Source: Fervidibacter sp032160945 (GTDB lineage: Bacteria > Armatimonadota > Fervidibacteria > Fervidibacterales > Fervidibacteraceae). Taken from it: 42,276 nucleotides of DNA. The position numbers were made by a program, and so were the translations under genes. The stretch is from NCBI GenBank assembly GCA_032160945.1, contig JAVHTL010000007.1; one strand, written 5' to 3'. Of this stretch, positions 16,515 to 24,323 are shown one piece after another. The notes under the pieces are model-generated. The model searched no databases. It had not been told where the DNA came from and saw nothing but the letters and a program-made list of their open reading frames with translations. Every line of letters begins with the position of its first letter. Within the stretch, counting starts at the first letter, position 1.

Positions 16515-17201
16515 ATGACACGCAGTCAGTTGAAAACTTACTTGGCTCAAGCGATAGAGGCGTTGCTCAAGGTTGACAAAAATATTCGTGCTATTGTCCT
16601 TTTTGGCTCAGCCGTTTACGCCCCCAAACTCGCCTGCGACCTTGATTTATTGGTCGTGACGGAACGAAAACGATCATGGGGTCGCTACTTTGATGCGGTG
16701 GGCGATTTGCCTGTTTGGGTTGATGTGGTTGTTCAGCAAAGAGGCGAAAAGTTGACGGGACCTGTGGCAGCGGGAGTATTGGTATTTGGGCGTCTAATTT
16801 GGGGAGATGTGAATGCAGTGAGGGAGGTGCTGAACAAAGTGGCAGTGCCAACTTTTGATGAGGCGAGACATCGGCTCGTAGAAGCAGACAGGCTTTTGGA
16901 AATAGCAACACCTGAGTTTTCAGGACATTATCGCGACGCTTTCAATGCTCTCTTTGATGCTGCTCGGATGGCAGCGATGGCTTACTTGAACACTGAAGAG
17001 AGCAGGTGGGGTGAGTTGAAGCGTCAACTGCCAAGACATTTTGGGAGGCGATTTAGGCGTATAATTGACCAGTTGCATGTCGCCTACTTTTACCACGGGC
17101 GATTGCCTGCCGACATTGAAAGTTCATTTCGCCGTTGGAGACGCATAGTTGAACGGTTCATCAACGATTTAGAGGCAGCAAGGCAAAAGGAGCAGAGGTG
17201 A
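16515..17201 (+). CDS. Nucleotidyltransferase-HEPN fusion protein
   Basis: 228 residues in two parts. The N-terminal part is a minimal Pol-beta-type nucleotidyltransferase: LFGSAVYAP with G31-S32, CDLDLLVV with D42 and D44, and a third acidic residue D70 in VWVDVVV, a complete active-site set. The C-terminal part (about 112-225) is all-helical and resembles a HEPN domain, with a candidate R182-x5-H188 motif before VAYFYHGRLP. Separate MNT and HEPN genes commonly form toxin-antitoxin pairs in which the transferase modifies the HEPN RNase; here they are one chain. It starts 18 bases after fabD ends and overlaps fabG by 4 bases. A GTG at 16494 is an alternative start. Confidence 0.78.
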   Translation: MTRSQLKTYLAQAIEALLKVDKNIRAIVLFGSAVYAPKLACDLDLLVVTERKRSWGRYFDAVGDLPVWVDVVVQQRGEKLTGPVAAGVLVFGRLIWGDVNAVREVLNKVAVPTFDEARHRLVEADRLLEIATPEFSGHYRDAFNALFDAARMAAMAYLNTEESRWGELKRQLPRHFGRRFRRIIDQLHVAYFYHGRLPADIESSFRRWRRIVERFINDLEAARQKEQR

Positions 17202-17971
17202 ACGAAGCGGTGAGCGCAGTTGAATCACTTTCACTGGAAGGGAAAGTTGCCTTAGTTACTGGCGGAAGCAGGGGCATTGGTGCGGCTATAGTTCGGCTCT
17301 TGGCTGCGAGAGGTGCTTCTGTCGCTTTTTGCTACCGACAACAGGCTGAACTTGCTCAAGGGTTGGTTTCAAAGGTTCAAGCGGAAACGGGGCGGAGAGT
17401 GTTAGCGGTTCAAACCGATGTTACTGAGACAGAACAAGTTAAAGCGATGGTTGAACGGGTTCGGTCTGAACTCGGTGACATTGACATCCTTGTCAACAAC
17501 GCTGGCATCGTTCGTGACACTCTCTTTTTGCGGATGGATGAGAGCAAATGGGATGAAGTCATCAACACGAGTTTGAGAGGAGCGTTCTTGTGCACGAAAG
17601 CGGTAGTGCCAATGATGGTTTCAAAGCGGTGGGGACGCATCATTAACATCTCTTCGGTCGTTGGTCTCATCGGCAACCCAGGACAAACTAACTATGCAGC
17701 AGCGAAAGCAGCACTCATCGGGTTCACGAAAAGCCTTGCAAAAGAACTTGGCAGCCGAAATATAACTGTCAATGCGGTTGCACCGGGTTTCATCGTCACG
17801 GACATGACGGCAGCGCTTTCAGAAGAAATTCGCAACCGTTACGAATCGCAAATTGCACTTCGTCGCTTCGGTCAACCGGAGGAGGTGGCGGAAGTTGTTG
17901 CTTTCTTGGCTTCCAATGCAGCAAGTTACATCACTGGACAAGTCATCGTTGTTGATGGTGGGCTTATCTGA
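17198..17971 (+). CDS. fabG: 3-oxoacyl-[acyl-carrier-protein] reductase
   Basis: 257 residues, a short-chain dehydrogenase that reduces 3-oxoacyl-ACP with NADPH. It shows the TGGSRGIG cofactor motif near residue 21, NNAGI, the catalytic Ser/Tyr/Lys (INISSVVG, then NYAAAKAAL), and VNAVAPGFIVTDM, the typical FabG pattern. The GTG start overlaps the stop of the nucleotidyltransferase-HEPN gene (GTGA) and has AAGGAGC upstream, so the two are translationally coupled. SDR specificity can drift, but its place between fabD and acpP makes FabG the best call. Confidence 0.93.
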   Translation: MNEAVSAVESLSLEGKVALVTGGSRGIGAAIVRLLAARGASVAFCYRQQAELAQGLVSKVQAETGRRVLAVQTDVTETEQVKAMVERVRSELGDIDILVNNAGIVRDTLFLRMDESKWDEVINTSLRGAFLCTKAVVPMMVSKRWGRIINISSVVGLIGNPGQTNYAAAKAALIGFTKSLAKELGSRNITVNAVAPGFIVTDMTAALSEEIRNRYESQIALRRFGQPEEVAEVVAFLASNAASYITGQVIVVDGGLI

Positions 17972-18121
17972 ATGGGGCTTTACAAATGCGACTTCTTCAG
18001 TTATCATTAGCACGCCCCATCTAAAGCATCAATTGCGAAAAGGTGCAGATAACTGATTGAGGATTTGCCACGCAAGAAAATGCCAAAATAAACACAAAAA
18101 CTGTGGCAGGAGGGATGAAAG

Positions 18122-18373
18122 ATGGCGGATGTGTTTGAGAAAATTCGGGAGATCATCGTGGAGCGGTTGAAGGTTGACCCTTCAGAGGTCACACCTGATG
18201 CTGCTTTTGTGGAAGACTTGCGTGCTGACTCGCTGGACATTGTTGAGATGGTCATGAAACTGGAGGAAAATTTTGACATCTCCATACCCGACGAGGATGT
18301 TGAGAAGTTGAGAACCGTCGGCGATGCTGTCGCTTATGTTGAGAGGCGGTTGAAAGAGAAAGCGGGCGTGTGA
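18122..18373 (+). CDS. acpP: Acyl carrier protein
   Basis: 83 residues, acidic, with the phosphopantetheine attachment serine S37 in ADSLDIVEMVMKLEE. It carries the growing acyl chain as a thioester in type II fatty-acid synthesis. The ribosome site AGGAGGG lies just upstream of the ATG. There is a 150-base gap after fabG that may hold a separate acpP promoter, as is common because ACP is needed in large amounts; ATGGGGC and GCCCCAT in that gap could pair but with a long loop. Confidence 0.97.
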   Translation: MADVFEKIREIIVERLKVDPSEVTPDAAFVEDLRADSLDIVEMVMKLEENFDISIPDEDVEKLRTVGDAVAYVERRLKEKAGV

Positions 18374-18460
18374 GTTTCGCTAAAGCATCAAGTCCAAAAA
18401 TTTAACCATGAACGCTTTGCACGCCTGAACTTTTGCACGCAAAGACGAGAGGTGTTCAGG

Positions 18461-19726
18461 ATGAACCTTTGGCGTGAAACTGAACCTGTGGTCATCACAG
18501 GCATCGGTTTGATTACTGCGTTGGGGACAGGTGCAGAAAAAAGTTGGGAAGCAATAAAGGCGGGCAAATCGGGTATAAGGCGAATAACCTGTTTTGACCC
18601 AACCCCTTTCCCTTCGCAAATTGCTGGCGAGGTTGACGATTTTGACCCAGAGACTTTCATTGACCCAAGGGAAGCCAGAAAGATGGACAGATACTCACAA
18701 TTTGCAGTAGCAGCGACTTTCATGGCTCTGCAAGATTCAGGCTTGTCCATTAACGCCAGCAACGCCGAACGAATTGGGGTTTGCATTGGGTCGGGCATAG
18801 GTGGGGCTTGGACATGGGAAGAGAACCACACGAATTTGCTTCAAAAAGGACCACGAGGTGTTTCGCCCCGTTTCATCCCGATGATGATTTCTGACATCGC
18901 CGCCGGGCATGTTGCTATATTGACGGGCGCTAAAGGACCAAATTTTGCGACGGTAACAGCCTGTGCCACTTCAGGTCATGCTATTGGAATGGCAGCGATG
19001 ACCATCAAGATGGGTTTGGCTGATGTGATGATTGCAGGTGGCTCAGAAGCAGCAATTTCGCCACTTTCACTTGCAGGGTTTTGCAGCATGAAAGCCCTTT
19101 CAACGAGAAACGATGAACCTGAAAAAGCATCGCGTCCTTTTGACGCTAACCGAGATGGGTTCGTCATGGCTGAAGGCGCTGGCGTTGTGATTTTGGAAAG
19201 GTTATCTCACGCTATCAAGCGAGGGGCAAAAATTTACGCTGAACTTGCTGGCTTTGGCATGTCGGGTGATGCTTACCACTTGACTGCCATGTGCGAGGAC
19301 GGGGATGGTCCTGCCAGAAGCATGTTGATGGCGCTTGAGACAACAGGGTTAACGCCTGCTGAGGTTGATTACATTAACGCCCACGCAACTTCAACCCCGC
19401 AGGGAGACCCAGCGGAAGTGAGGGCAATTAAAAGAGCCTTCGGCGAGTATGCCTATAAAGTTCCCACCAGTTCAACGAAGTCAATGCATGGTCACACTCT
19501 TGGGGCTGCTGGTGCAGTTGAGTTGATAATCACGCTACTTGCGATGCGCGACCAAATTTTGCCGCCCACAATAAACCTTGAGCAACCCGACTCTGAATGC
19601 GATTTGGATTTCGTTCCGAACAAGGCAAGAAATGCAAGGATTGAGGTAGCGATGTCTAACTCCTTTGGCTTCGGAGGACATAACGCAACTTTGTTGGTTC
19701 GCAAATGGGAAGAGCACGAAATTTAG
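18461..19726 (+). CDS. fabF: 3-oxoacyl-[acyl-carrier-protein] synthase II
   Basis: 421 residues, the condensing enzyme that elongates acyl-ACP with malonyl-ACP. The catalytic triad is present: C168 in VTACATSG, H308 in NAHATSTPQGD and H345 in KSMHGHTLGAAG. Opening PVVITGIGLITALG and the closing NSFGFGGHNATLL are typical of KAS II. The ATG at 18461 lies 8 bases after AGAGG; a GTG at 18452 is less likely. It follows acpP by 87 bases and is followed by rnc, an arrangement found in many bacteria. Confidence 0.96.
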   Translation: MNLWRETEPVVITGIGLITALGTGAEKSWEAIKAGKSGIRRITCFDPTPFPSQIAGEVDDFDPETFIDPREARKMDRYSQFAVAATFMALQDSGLSINASNAERIGVCIGSGIGGAWTWEENHTNLLQKGPRGVSPRFIPMMISDIAAGHVAILTGAKGPNFATVTACATSGHAIGMAAMTIKMGLADVMIAGGSEAAISPLSLAGFCSMKALSTRNDEPEKASRPFDANRDGFVMAEGAGVVILERLSHAIKRGAKIYAELAGFGMSGDAYHLTAMCEDGDGPARSMLMALETTGLTPAEVDYINAHATSTPQGDPAEVRAIKRAFGEYAYKVPTSSTKSMHGHTLGAAGAVELIITLLAMRDQILPPTINLEQPDSECDLDFVPNKARNARIEVAMSNSFGFGGHNATLLVRKWEEHEI

Positions 19727-19786
19727 CGTTGAGCGGAAAGCAGTGACACAATTAAGAACGACGAGTAAGAAGTTTGCGGGAGTGGC

Positions 19787-20605
19787 ATGATGAAGAGGCA
19801 GAAAGAGAACCGAAAGAAAGTGAGCAAGTATCAACCTGTCAAACTCGTCAAGCGCCGAGACCGTATTGCGATACGCCTTCATCCTGAGCGGCGTGAAGGA
19901 TTAATGCGTCTTTGTGAGCAGTTGAAGGTCAAATTCCGTCGCCTTGATTTGCTCAATACAGCGTTAACTCATCCTTCTTATTGCGCTGAGTTTGATCAGG
20001 GCAATTTGCCTTCAAACCAGCGACTGGAGTTTTTAGGCGATGCTGTCCTCTCACTCATCATCAGCAACTACATCTATCACACCTACCCAGAGATGGACGA
20101 GGGGCAACTAACTCGCATTAAAGCCATCTCCGTCAGTGAACCAATCTTGTATGCTGTCGCTAAAAAAATTGGGATTGGTCAATACCTTCTGCTTGGCAAG
20201 GGTGAGGAAAGAACCAGCGGCAGGGATAGACCTTCCATCCTTGCAGACGCTTTTGAAGCATTAGTGGGAGCAATGTTCATTGACAAAGGTTTGAAAACGA
20301 CATCGGAATTCGTCCTCAAGCAGTTGAAGAGCCGAATCCGAATGATTGAGCATGACAGGTTGATTTTAGACTTCAAGAGCAGGTTGCAAGAATTCACTCA
20401 AAGTCGCTATCGTGTCATCCCAACTTATCACCTCGTCCGAGCCATTGGACCTGACCACGCTAAAATCTTCGTCACAGAAGTCAGAATTCAAGGCATCACC
20501 ATAGGGAGGGGCAAAGGGCACAGCAAAAAGGAAGCGGAGCAAGAAGCGGCAAGGGCTGCATTGAAGAAGTTGATGAAGGGCGATTTTCAATTGCCAGAGA
20601 AATGA
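19787..20605 (+). CDS. rnc: Ribonuclease III
   Basis: 272 residues. It cleaves double-stranded RNA in rRNA maturation and mRNA turnover. The catalytic domain has ALTHPSYC, the signature QRLEFLGDAVLSLIIS, and the distal DAFEALVGAMFID, supplying the Mg2+-binding acidic residues. A C-terminal double-stranded RNA-binding domain (about 195-265) ends with GRGKGHSKKEAEQEAARAAL. About 30 basic residues precede the usual family start, a lysine/arginine-rich extension that may assist RNA binding. It ends 42 bases before the convergent THEP1-like gene. Confidence 0.96.
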   Translation: MMKRQKENRKKVSKYQPVKLVKRRDRIAIRLHPERREGLMRLCEQLKVKFRRLDLLNTALTHPSYCAEFDQGNLPSNQRLEFLGDAVLSLIISNYIYHTYPEMDEGQLTRIKAISVSEPILYAVAKKIGIGQYLLLGKGEERTSGRDRPSILADAFEALVGAMFIDKGLKTTSEFVLKQLKSRIRMIEHDRLILDFKSRLQEFTQSRYRVIPTYHLVRAIGPDHAKIFVTEVRIQGITIGRGKGHSKKEAEQEAARAALKKLMKGDFQLPEK

Positions 20606-20647
20606 AGCCTTCATCTGGCTATCTTCACAGCCAAAGGGGATTTGGCG

Positions 20648-21196
20648 TTAGCCAAATTCGGGTCTTTGAAGCACTTGCATCAGAACTTTTGCGATTTTCT
20701 CAGGCATTTCATTTCGGTTTCCCTTTGTTACTTCCCAGAGCCAAACATCTTCTCTTAGGCGAACTTTGTCAAGGAAAGGCAAATGGCTTTTTTGAATCGC
20801 GCCTAAAACTGGCTTAGGGCTTTCAAGGCACTGCCAAACGATTTCAGCAAATTGCGGATGACTCAACTCCATCTTGGCAATTTCGTCAATGACGATTAAG
20901 TCCGAATGAGCGATGGCGCTTTTCAAACTCGGCACAATCACGCTTTCAATAGCCCTCTCATCTACTCCGTATTTGCCAACTTGGAGTGGCGACGATAAAC
21001 CTTTGAGAGCCAACCATGCCCTTTGACCTTTAAGGGTGACAATTTGGAAACCAATTCGTTCGCCACCTTCACGAATTTCCTCGGTGAAGAAACCGTCAAC
21101 TACAACTTGTGGTGGCAACAATTTTAGAACTTTGCAAATCACTGTCGTTTTACCGATGCCCGGCTTACCTGTGAGCAGCAAATTCTTCCGAACCAT
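20648..21196 (-). CDS. THEP1-type nucleoside-triphosphatase
   Basis: About 182 residues. It starts MVRKNLLLTGKPGIGKTT, with the Walker A GKPGIGKT at about 10-17, then VVVDGFFTEEIREGG and GFQIVTLKGQ, and a Walker B of the form LIVIDEIAKMEL. These are the motifs of the THEP1 (PF03266) family, small NTPases first known from Aquifex and archaea and related to human NTPCR. The open frame extends upstream to 21352 but the ATG at 21196 gives the correct family length. It is transcribed alone, diverging from the sugar-isomerase-like gene. The biological substrate is not known. Confidence 0.85.
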   Translation of the reverse strand: MVRKNLLLTGKPGIGKTTVICKVLKLLPPQVVVDGFFTEEIREGGERIGFQIVTLKGQRAWLALKGLSSPLQVGKYGVDERAIESVIVPSLKSAIAHSDLIVIDEIAKMELSHPQFAEIVWQCLESPKPVLGAIQKSHLPFLDKVRLREDVWLWEVTKGNRNEMPEKIAKVLMQVLQRPEFG

Positions 21197-21367
21197 TTCC
21201 CACAACCCCCCAAACAGTTGTCGGCTCAAAGGTGACCCTTTCCAATACTGACTTGCTGTTGCAAAGTTTAACTTGATTGAGGCAGGCAAGTGAATTGAGG
21301 TCAAAATCAATCTGACAAAAACGAAAACGAGTTTTTGTGAAGCGATGGACAAAGGAGGTTAGTCCAA

Positions 21368-22237
21368 ATGAGGTTGGCTGTTATAACGGATGAAGTTTCA
21401 CAGGATTTGGAGAAAGTCTTGGAGTTGGCTGGGGAATTTAACCTGAGTGGCGTTGAAATCCGCTCCGTTTGGAACAAAGCACCACACGAACTTGGCAAAT
21501 CAGAAGTCACTCTCATCAAGCAATTGGTCTCAGACTACGGGATGGAAGTTTGCTCAATTGCTTCGCCATTTTTCAAATGCGACTACGGCGACGAAACCCA
21601 ATATAGTGAGCACATGGAGATTTTGAGGAAGTGCATTGACTTGGCTGGTGAATTAAATGCGCCCATCATCCGCATTTTCACCTTCTGGCTCAAACCACCT
21701 TTCCCGTCGTGGGACGAAATCGTTGAGAAATTGTTGCCCGCATTGAAACTCGTTGAAGGCACGAATTTGACTTTGGGCATTGAAAACGAACCTTCAACGA
21801 TGGCAACAAACGCAAGGAAAGTCGTTGAAGTTTTAACGAGGCTGAACCACCCGCAAGTCAAAGCGGTCTGGGATCCTGGAAACGATGTCTTTGATCCCGA
21901 CAGGGAATTCCCTTTTCCTGACGGCTACGAAGCCATCAAGCCTTGGATTGCGCACATTCACATCAAAGACGGGAAATGGGACGCTGAGGGGAAACGATTT
22001 GTTCCAACGCCGATAGGGGAAGGCGAGGTTGACTATCTTGGTCAGTTCAAGGCTTTGGTGCGAGACGGTTACGAAGGCTACTTGTCCCTTGAAACCCATT
22101 GGCGACCGACAACACAGTTGCCTGAAGAGATTGTCCAGATGCCGAAAGGGGAGCAATTTTCCTACATGGGCGATGTCGCTACTCGTGAATGCTTGACAAA
22201 ATTGATAACACTTTTGAGGCAAGCAGGTGCGATGTGA
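21368..22237 (+). CDS. Sugar phosphate isomerase/epimerase family protein
   Basis: 289 residues, cytoplasmic TIM barrel of the AP-endonuclease-2/xylose-isomerase-like family. Metal ligand candidates are all present: E139 in GIENEP, D169 in VWDPGN, H196 or H198 in AHIHIKDG, and E242 in LSLETHW. The ATG follows AAAGGAGG. It begins a run of closely spaced genes on this strand and is followed at 61 bases by the first of two amidohydrolase-like genes, suggesting a shared catabolic role in sugar or polyol use. The substrate cannot be told from sequence. Confidence 0.88.
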   Translation: MRLAVITDEVSQDLEKVLELAGEFNLSGVEIRSVWNKAPHELGKSEVTLIKQLVSDYGMEVCSIASPFFKCDYGDETQYSEHMEILRKCIDLAGELNAPIIRIFTFWLKPPFPSWDEIVEKLLPALKLVEGTNLTLGIENEPSTMATNARKVVEVLTRLNHPQVKAVWDPGNDVFDPDREFPFPDGYEAIKPWIAHIHIKDGKWDAEGKRFVPTPIGEGEVDYLGQFKALVRDGYEGYLSLETHWRPTTQLPEEIVQMPKGEQFSYMGDVATRECLTKLITLLRQAGAM

Positions 22238-22298
22238 GAGTTTGCGAAACAGCCTATGAAGGAAGGATGCTGCGAATTTTCGCAATTGGAGGTGGAGA

Positions 22299-23042
22299 AT
22301 GTTGGCAGCACAGACGGGTTTGCCCATCGTTGACTGCAACACTTGGGTTGGGTTCTACCCGAGGCAGGCAATAGACTTGTCGCCACAGGTTTTGCTCTCA
22401 ATCATGCGGCGCTACGGTGTTGCAAGGGCTTTATTTGTTCACACGACTGCTGTATTTTACGACCCAAGAACTGGAAACGATTTGGCTGTTCAAGTTGCGA
22501 GGGAAAGTGGCGGACTTTTGTTGCCTGTCGCCTCTTTGAACCCGATGCAATATCGCAAGATGGCAGAAGAGATTGACCGCAGGTTGCAGCAAGGTTTCCG
22601 CCTTTTCCGCTTTTTCCCCCAATGGCAGGGTTGGCAGCCAAAGGTTGCCCCTTTCAAAGAATTGGTCGGCATCCTGACTGAGAAAAATGTGCCTTTCCTG
22701 ATTGATTGCCCGCAAGTCGGATGGGCAACAGAAATTGCAGAGTTAGTCCAAGATAAGCAGGTCTTTGCAATCCTGTGCAATGTCTCAGAGTTCAACTTCG
22801 GCGAAACCCTTTGCGTAACCAAGTCAATTTCCAACCTTTACTTTGAGACAAGTTGCATCACTCAACCAGAAGGCTATGAATTGGTTGCCAGCGAGGTAGG
22901 GGTTGATAAGTTGGTTTTCGGCAGTGGTGCGCCTTTGTATTACTTTGCCAGCGCTCTATTCCCATTGCTGCACTCAAGTTTGTCCGATGAGGACAAAAGA
23001 AAAGTTTTGGTTGAAAACTTGAGACGAATTGTCCAAGCGTAA
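22299..23042 (+). CDS. Amidohydrolase-2-like TIM-barrel protein lacking usual metal ligands (copy 1)
   Basis: 247 residues with the overall pattern of the amidohydrolase-2 family: an N-terminal PIVDCNTWVGF in the place of the usual DxHxHxG, a middle GFRLFRFFPQWQGW with PFLIDCP, and a C-terminal KLVFGSGAPLYYF in the place of FGSDxP. The two N-terminal His positions are Asn14 and Trp16, and the C-terminal Asp is Gly, so a conventional metal centre cannot form. It could be a non-metal enzyme, a binding protein, or a partner of the next gene product, which is similar in kind. GGAGG lies just before the ATG. Confidence 0.75.
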   Translation: MLAAQTGLPIVDCNTWVGFYPRQAIDLSPQVLLSIMRRYGVARALFVHTTAVFYDPRTGNDLAVQVARESGGLLLPVASLNPMQYRKMAEEIDRRLQQGFRLFRFFPQWQGWQPKVAPFKELVGILTEKNVPFLIDCPQVGWATEIAELVQDKQVFAILCNVSEFNFGETLCVTKSISNLYFETSCITQPEGYELVASEVGVDKLVFGSGAPLYYFASALFPLLHSSLSDEDKRKVLVENLRRIVQA

Positions 23043-23055
23043 GGAGGTCTTGTCC

Positions 23056-23787
23056 ATGCCTCTCTTTGATTCCTATGCCGAATTGGGTTGGTGGTCAATT
23101 CAAAATAGAGATGGCGATGAATTGGCGCTAATGGAAAAGTTTGCCGAAAGATACAACATCGCAACCATTTGCGTTGCCTCAGCCGAAGCGATGAGAGGCG
23201 ACCTCTCTTTGGGCAACAGGAAAATTGCTGAACTTGTCGCTCAGAACAAAAGGTTTCGCGGCTATGTCGTCATCAACCCCAACCATTTAGAGGCTTCCGC
23301 TGACGAAATGAAGCGATATTTGACCAGAGAAAACTTTTTGGGTATCGTTTTACCGCCACCTAGCCTCGCTCATCCTTTCAACTCTTGGCGAACGGTGGAG
23401 TTGGTCAAAATGGCGAGACGATACGATTGCCCCTTCGTCGCTTTCGTTGAAACATCTTATGATGCTCAAGCACTTGTAGCCTTGACAAAATCCTTCCCAG
23501 GCATCCGATTTCTCATGCTGCCAACTCAAGGTAGCGATTGGTGGGCAGCGCTGAAAATCGTTGAAGATATTACCAACATCTCTGTGGTTGTGTCAGGATT
23601 ATTGGCGGAAAGAGGCGTTATTGAGCAAGCAGTAACTCTGCTGGGAGATAGACGGGTGCTTTGGGCAAGTGCAATGACCAGAATTCATCCAACTCGCAGT
23701 TTGGGCATGATTCAGGAGGCTGATTTGACCGAAAGGCAGCGGAACATGATGGTTGAAACCAATGCGAGGCATTGGCTAAGTTTTTAA
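23056..23787 (+). CDS. Amidohydrolase-2-like TIM-barrel protein lacking usual metal ligands (copy 2)
   Basis: 243 residues, of the same general kind as the preceding gene product. The N-terminal MPLFDSYAELGWW has Tyr7 and Glu9 where metal-binding histidines are expected, and the C-terminal VLWASAMTRIHP has Ala where the usual Asp would be. RGYVVINPNH and GIVLPPPSLAHPFN match the family's middle strands. The ATG at 23056 is preferred to one at 23029, since AAGGAGGT (partly within the upstream stop codon) lies just before it, so the pair is translationally coupled. Family assignment is by pattern only; function is unknown. Confidence 0.72.
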   Translation: MPLFDSYAELGWWSIQNRDGDELALMEKFAERYNIATICVASAEAMRGDLSLGNRKIAELVAQNKRFRGYVVINPNHLEASADEMKRYLTRENFLGIVLPPPSLAHPFNSWRTVELVKMARRYDCPFVAFVETSYDAQALVALTKSFPGIRFLMLPTQGSDWWAALKIVEDITNISVVVSGLLAERGVIEQAVTLLGDRRVLWASAMTRIHPTRSLGMIQEADLTERQRNMMVETNARHWLSF

Positions 23788-23825
23788 CGGACGGGGATGG
23801 GGCTGAAACAGGAGGGTGTAGAACA

Positions 23826-24245
23826 ATGTTTGGGCAATATGAGGAACAACTTGACCTATCAGAAATTTTGAGGCGTGCAGATGCACTGCGATACGATGGT
23901 CATTATGAGGAAGCAGAAGAACTTTACCTGAAAATTTTGGAACGAGACCCAGATAACGCTGCAGCCCATCATGGGTTGGGGCTTGTTTACTACCTTCACG
24001 GCGGAGATTTTGAAAAGAGTTTATCCGAGTTTAAGAGAGCCGTTGAACTTGACCCAAGCAATTTGACATACAGGCTTGATTGGGCAAAGGCTCTGACAAC
24101 AGTTGCACCTCTTGAAGAGGACTCCGAAAAGATGATGAATTTGCTGAGAGAAGCGAAAGCGGAGTTTGAAAAGGTTTTAGAACTTGAACCAGAAAACCAA
24201 GAGGCTATCAAGCAACTTGCCTATTTGGCTGAGTGGGGAGTTTGA
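23826..24245 (+). CDS. Small tetratricopeptide-repeat protein
   Basis: 140 residues with about three TPR units: YEEAEELYLKILERDPDNAA, FEKSLSEFKRAVELDPSN and AKAEFEKVLELEPENQEAI segments, with predicted helices and the usual Ala/Gly/Pro spacing. There is no signal peptide, so it is probably a cytoplasmic protein-interaction scaffold. The ATG at 23826 follows AGGAGGGTG; an in-frame ATG at 23772 would overlap the previous gene. The partner is unknown. Confidence 0.8.
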   Translation: MFGQYEEQLDLSEILRRADALRYDGHYEEAEELYLKILERDPDNAAAHHGLGLVYYLHGGDFEKSLSEFKRAVELDPSNLTYRLDWAKALTTVAPLEEDSEKMMNLLREAKAEFEKVLELEPENQEAIKQLAYLAEWGV

Positions 24246-24323
24246 CCCTCGCACAAAGTAAAACCAACCATCGTCAAAAAATTCCCGTCGCAGTTTAACG
24301 AAAAGCAAAAGAGGTGAAGAAAG

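Noticed and set aside
18001..18121. Possible riboswitch or terminator before acpP
   Set aside because: The only pairing found (ATGGGGC with GCCCCAT) has a loop of about 35 bases and no T-run; nothing matches a known riboswitch.
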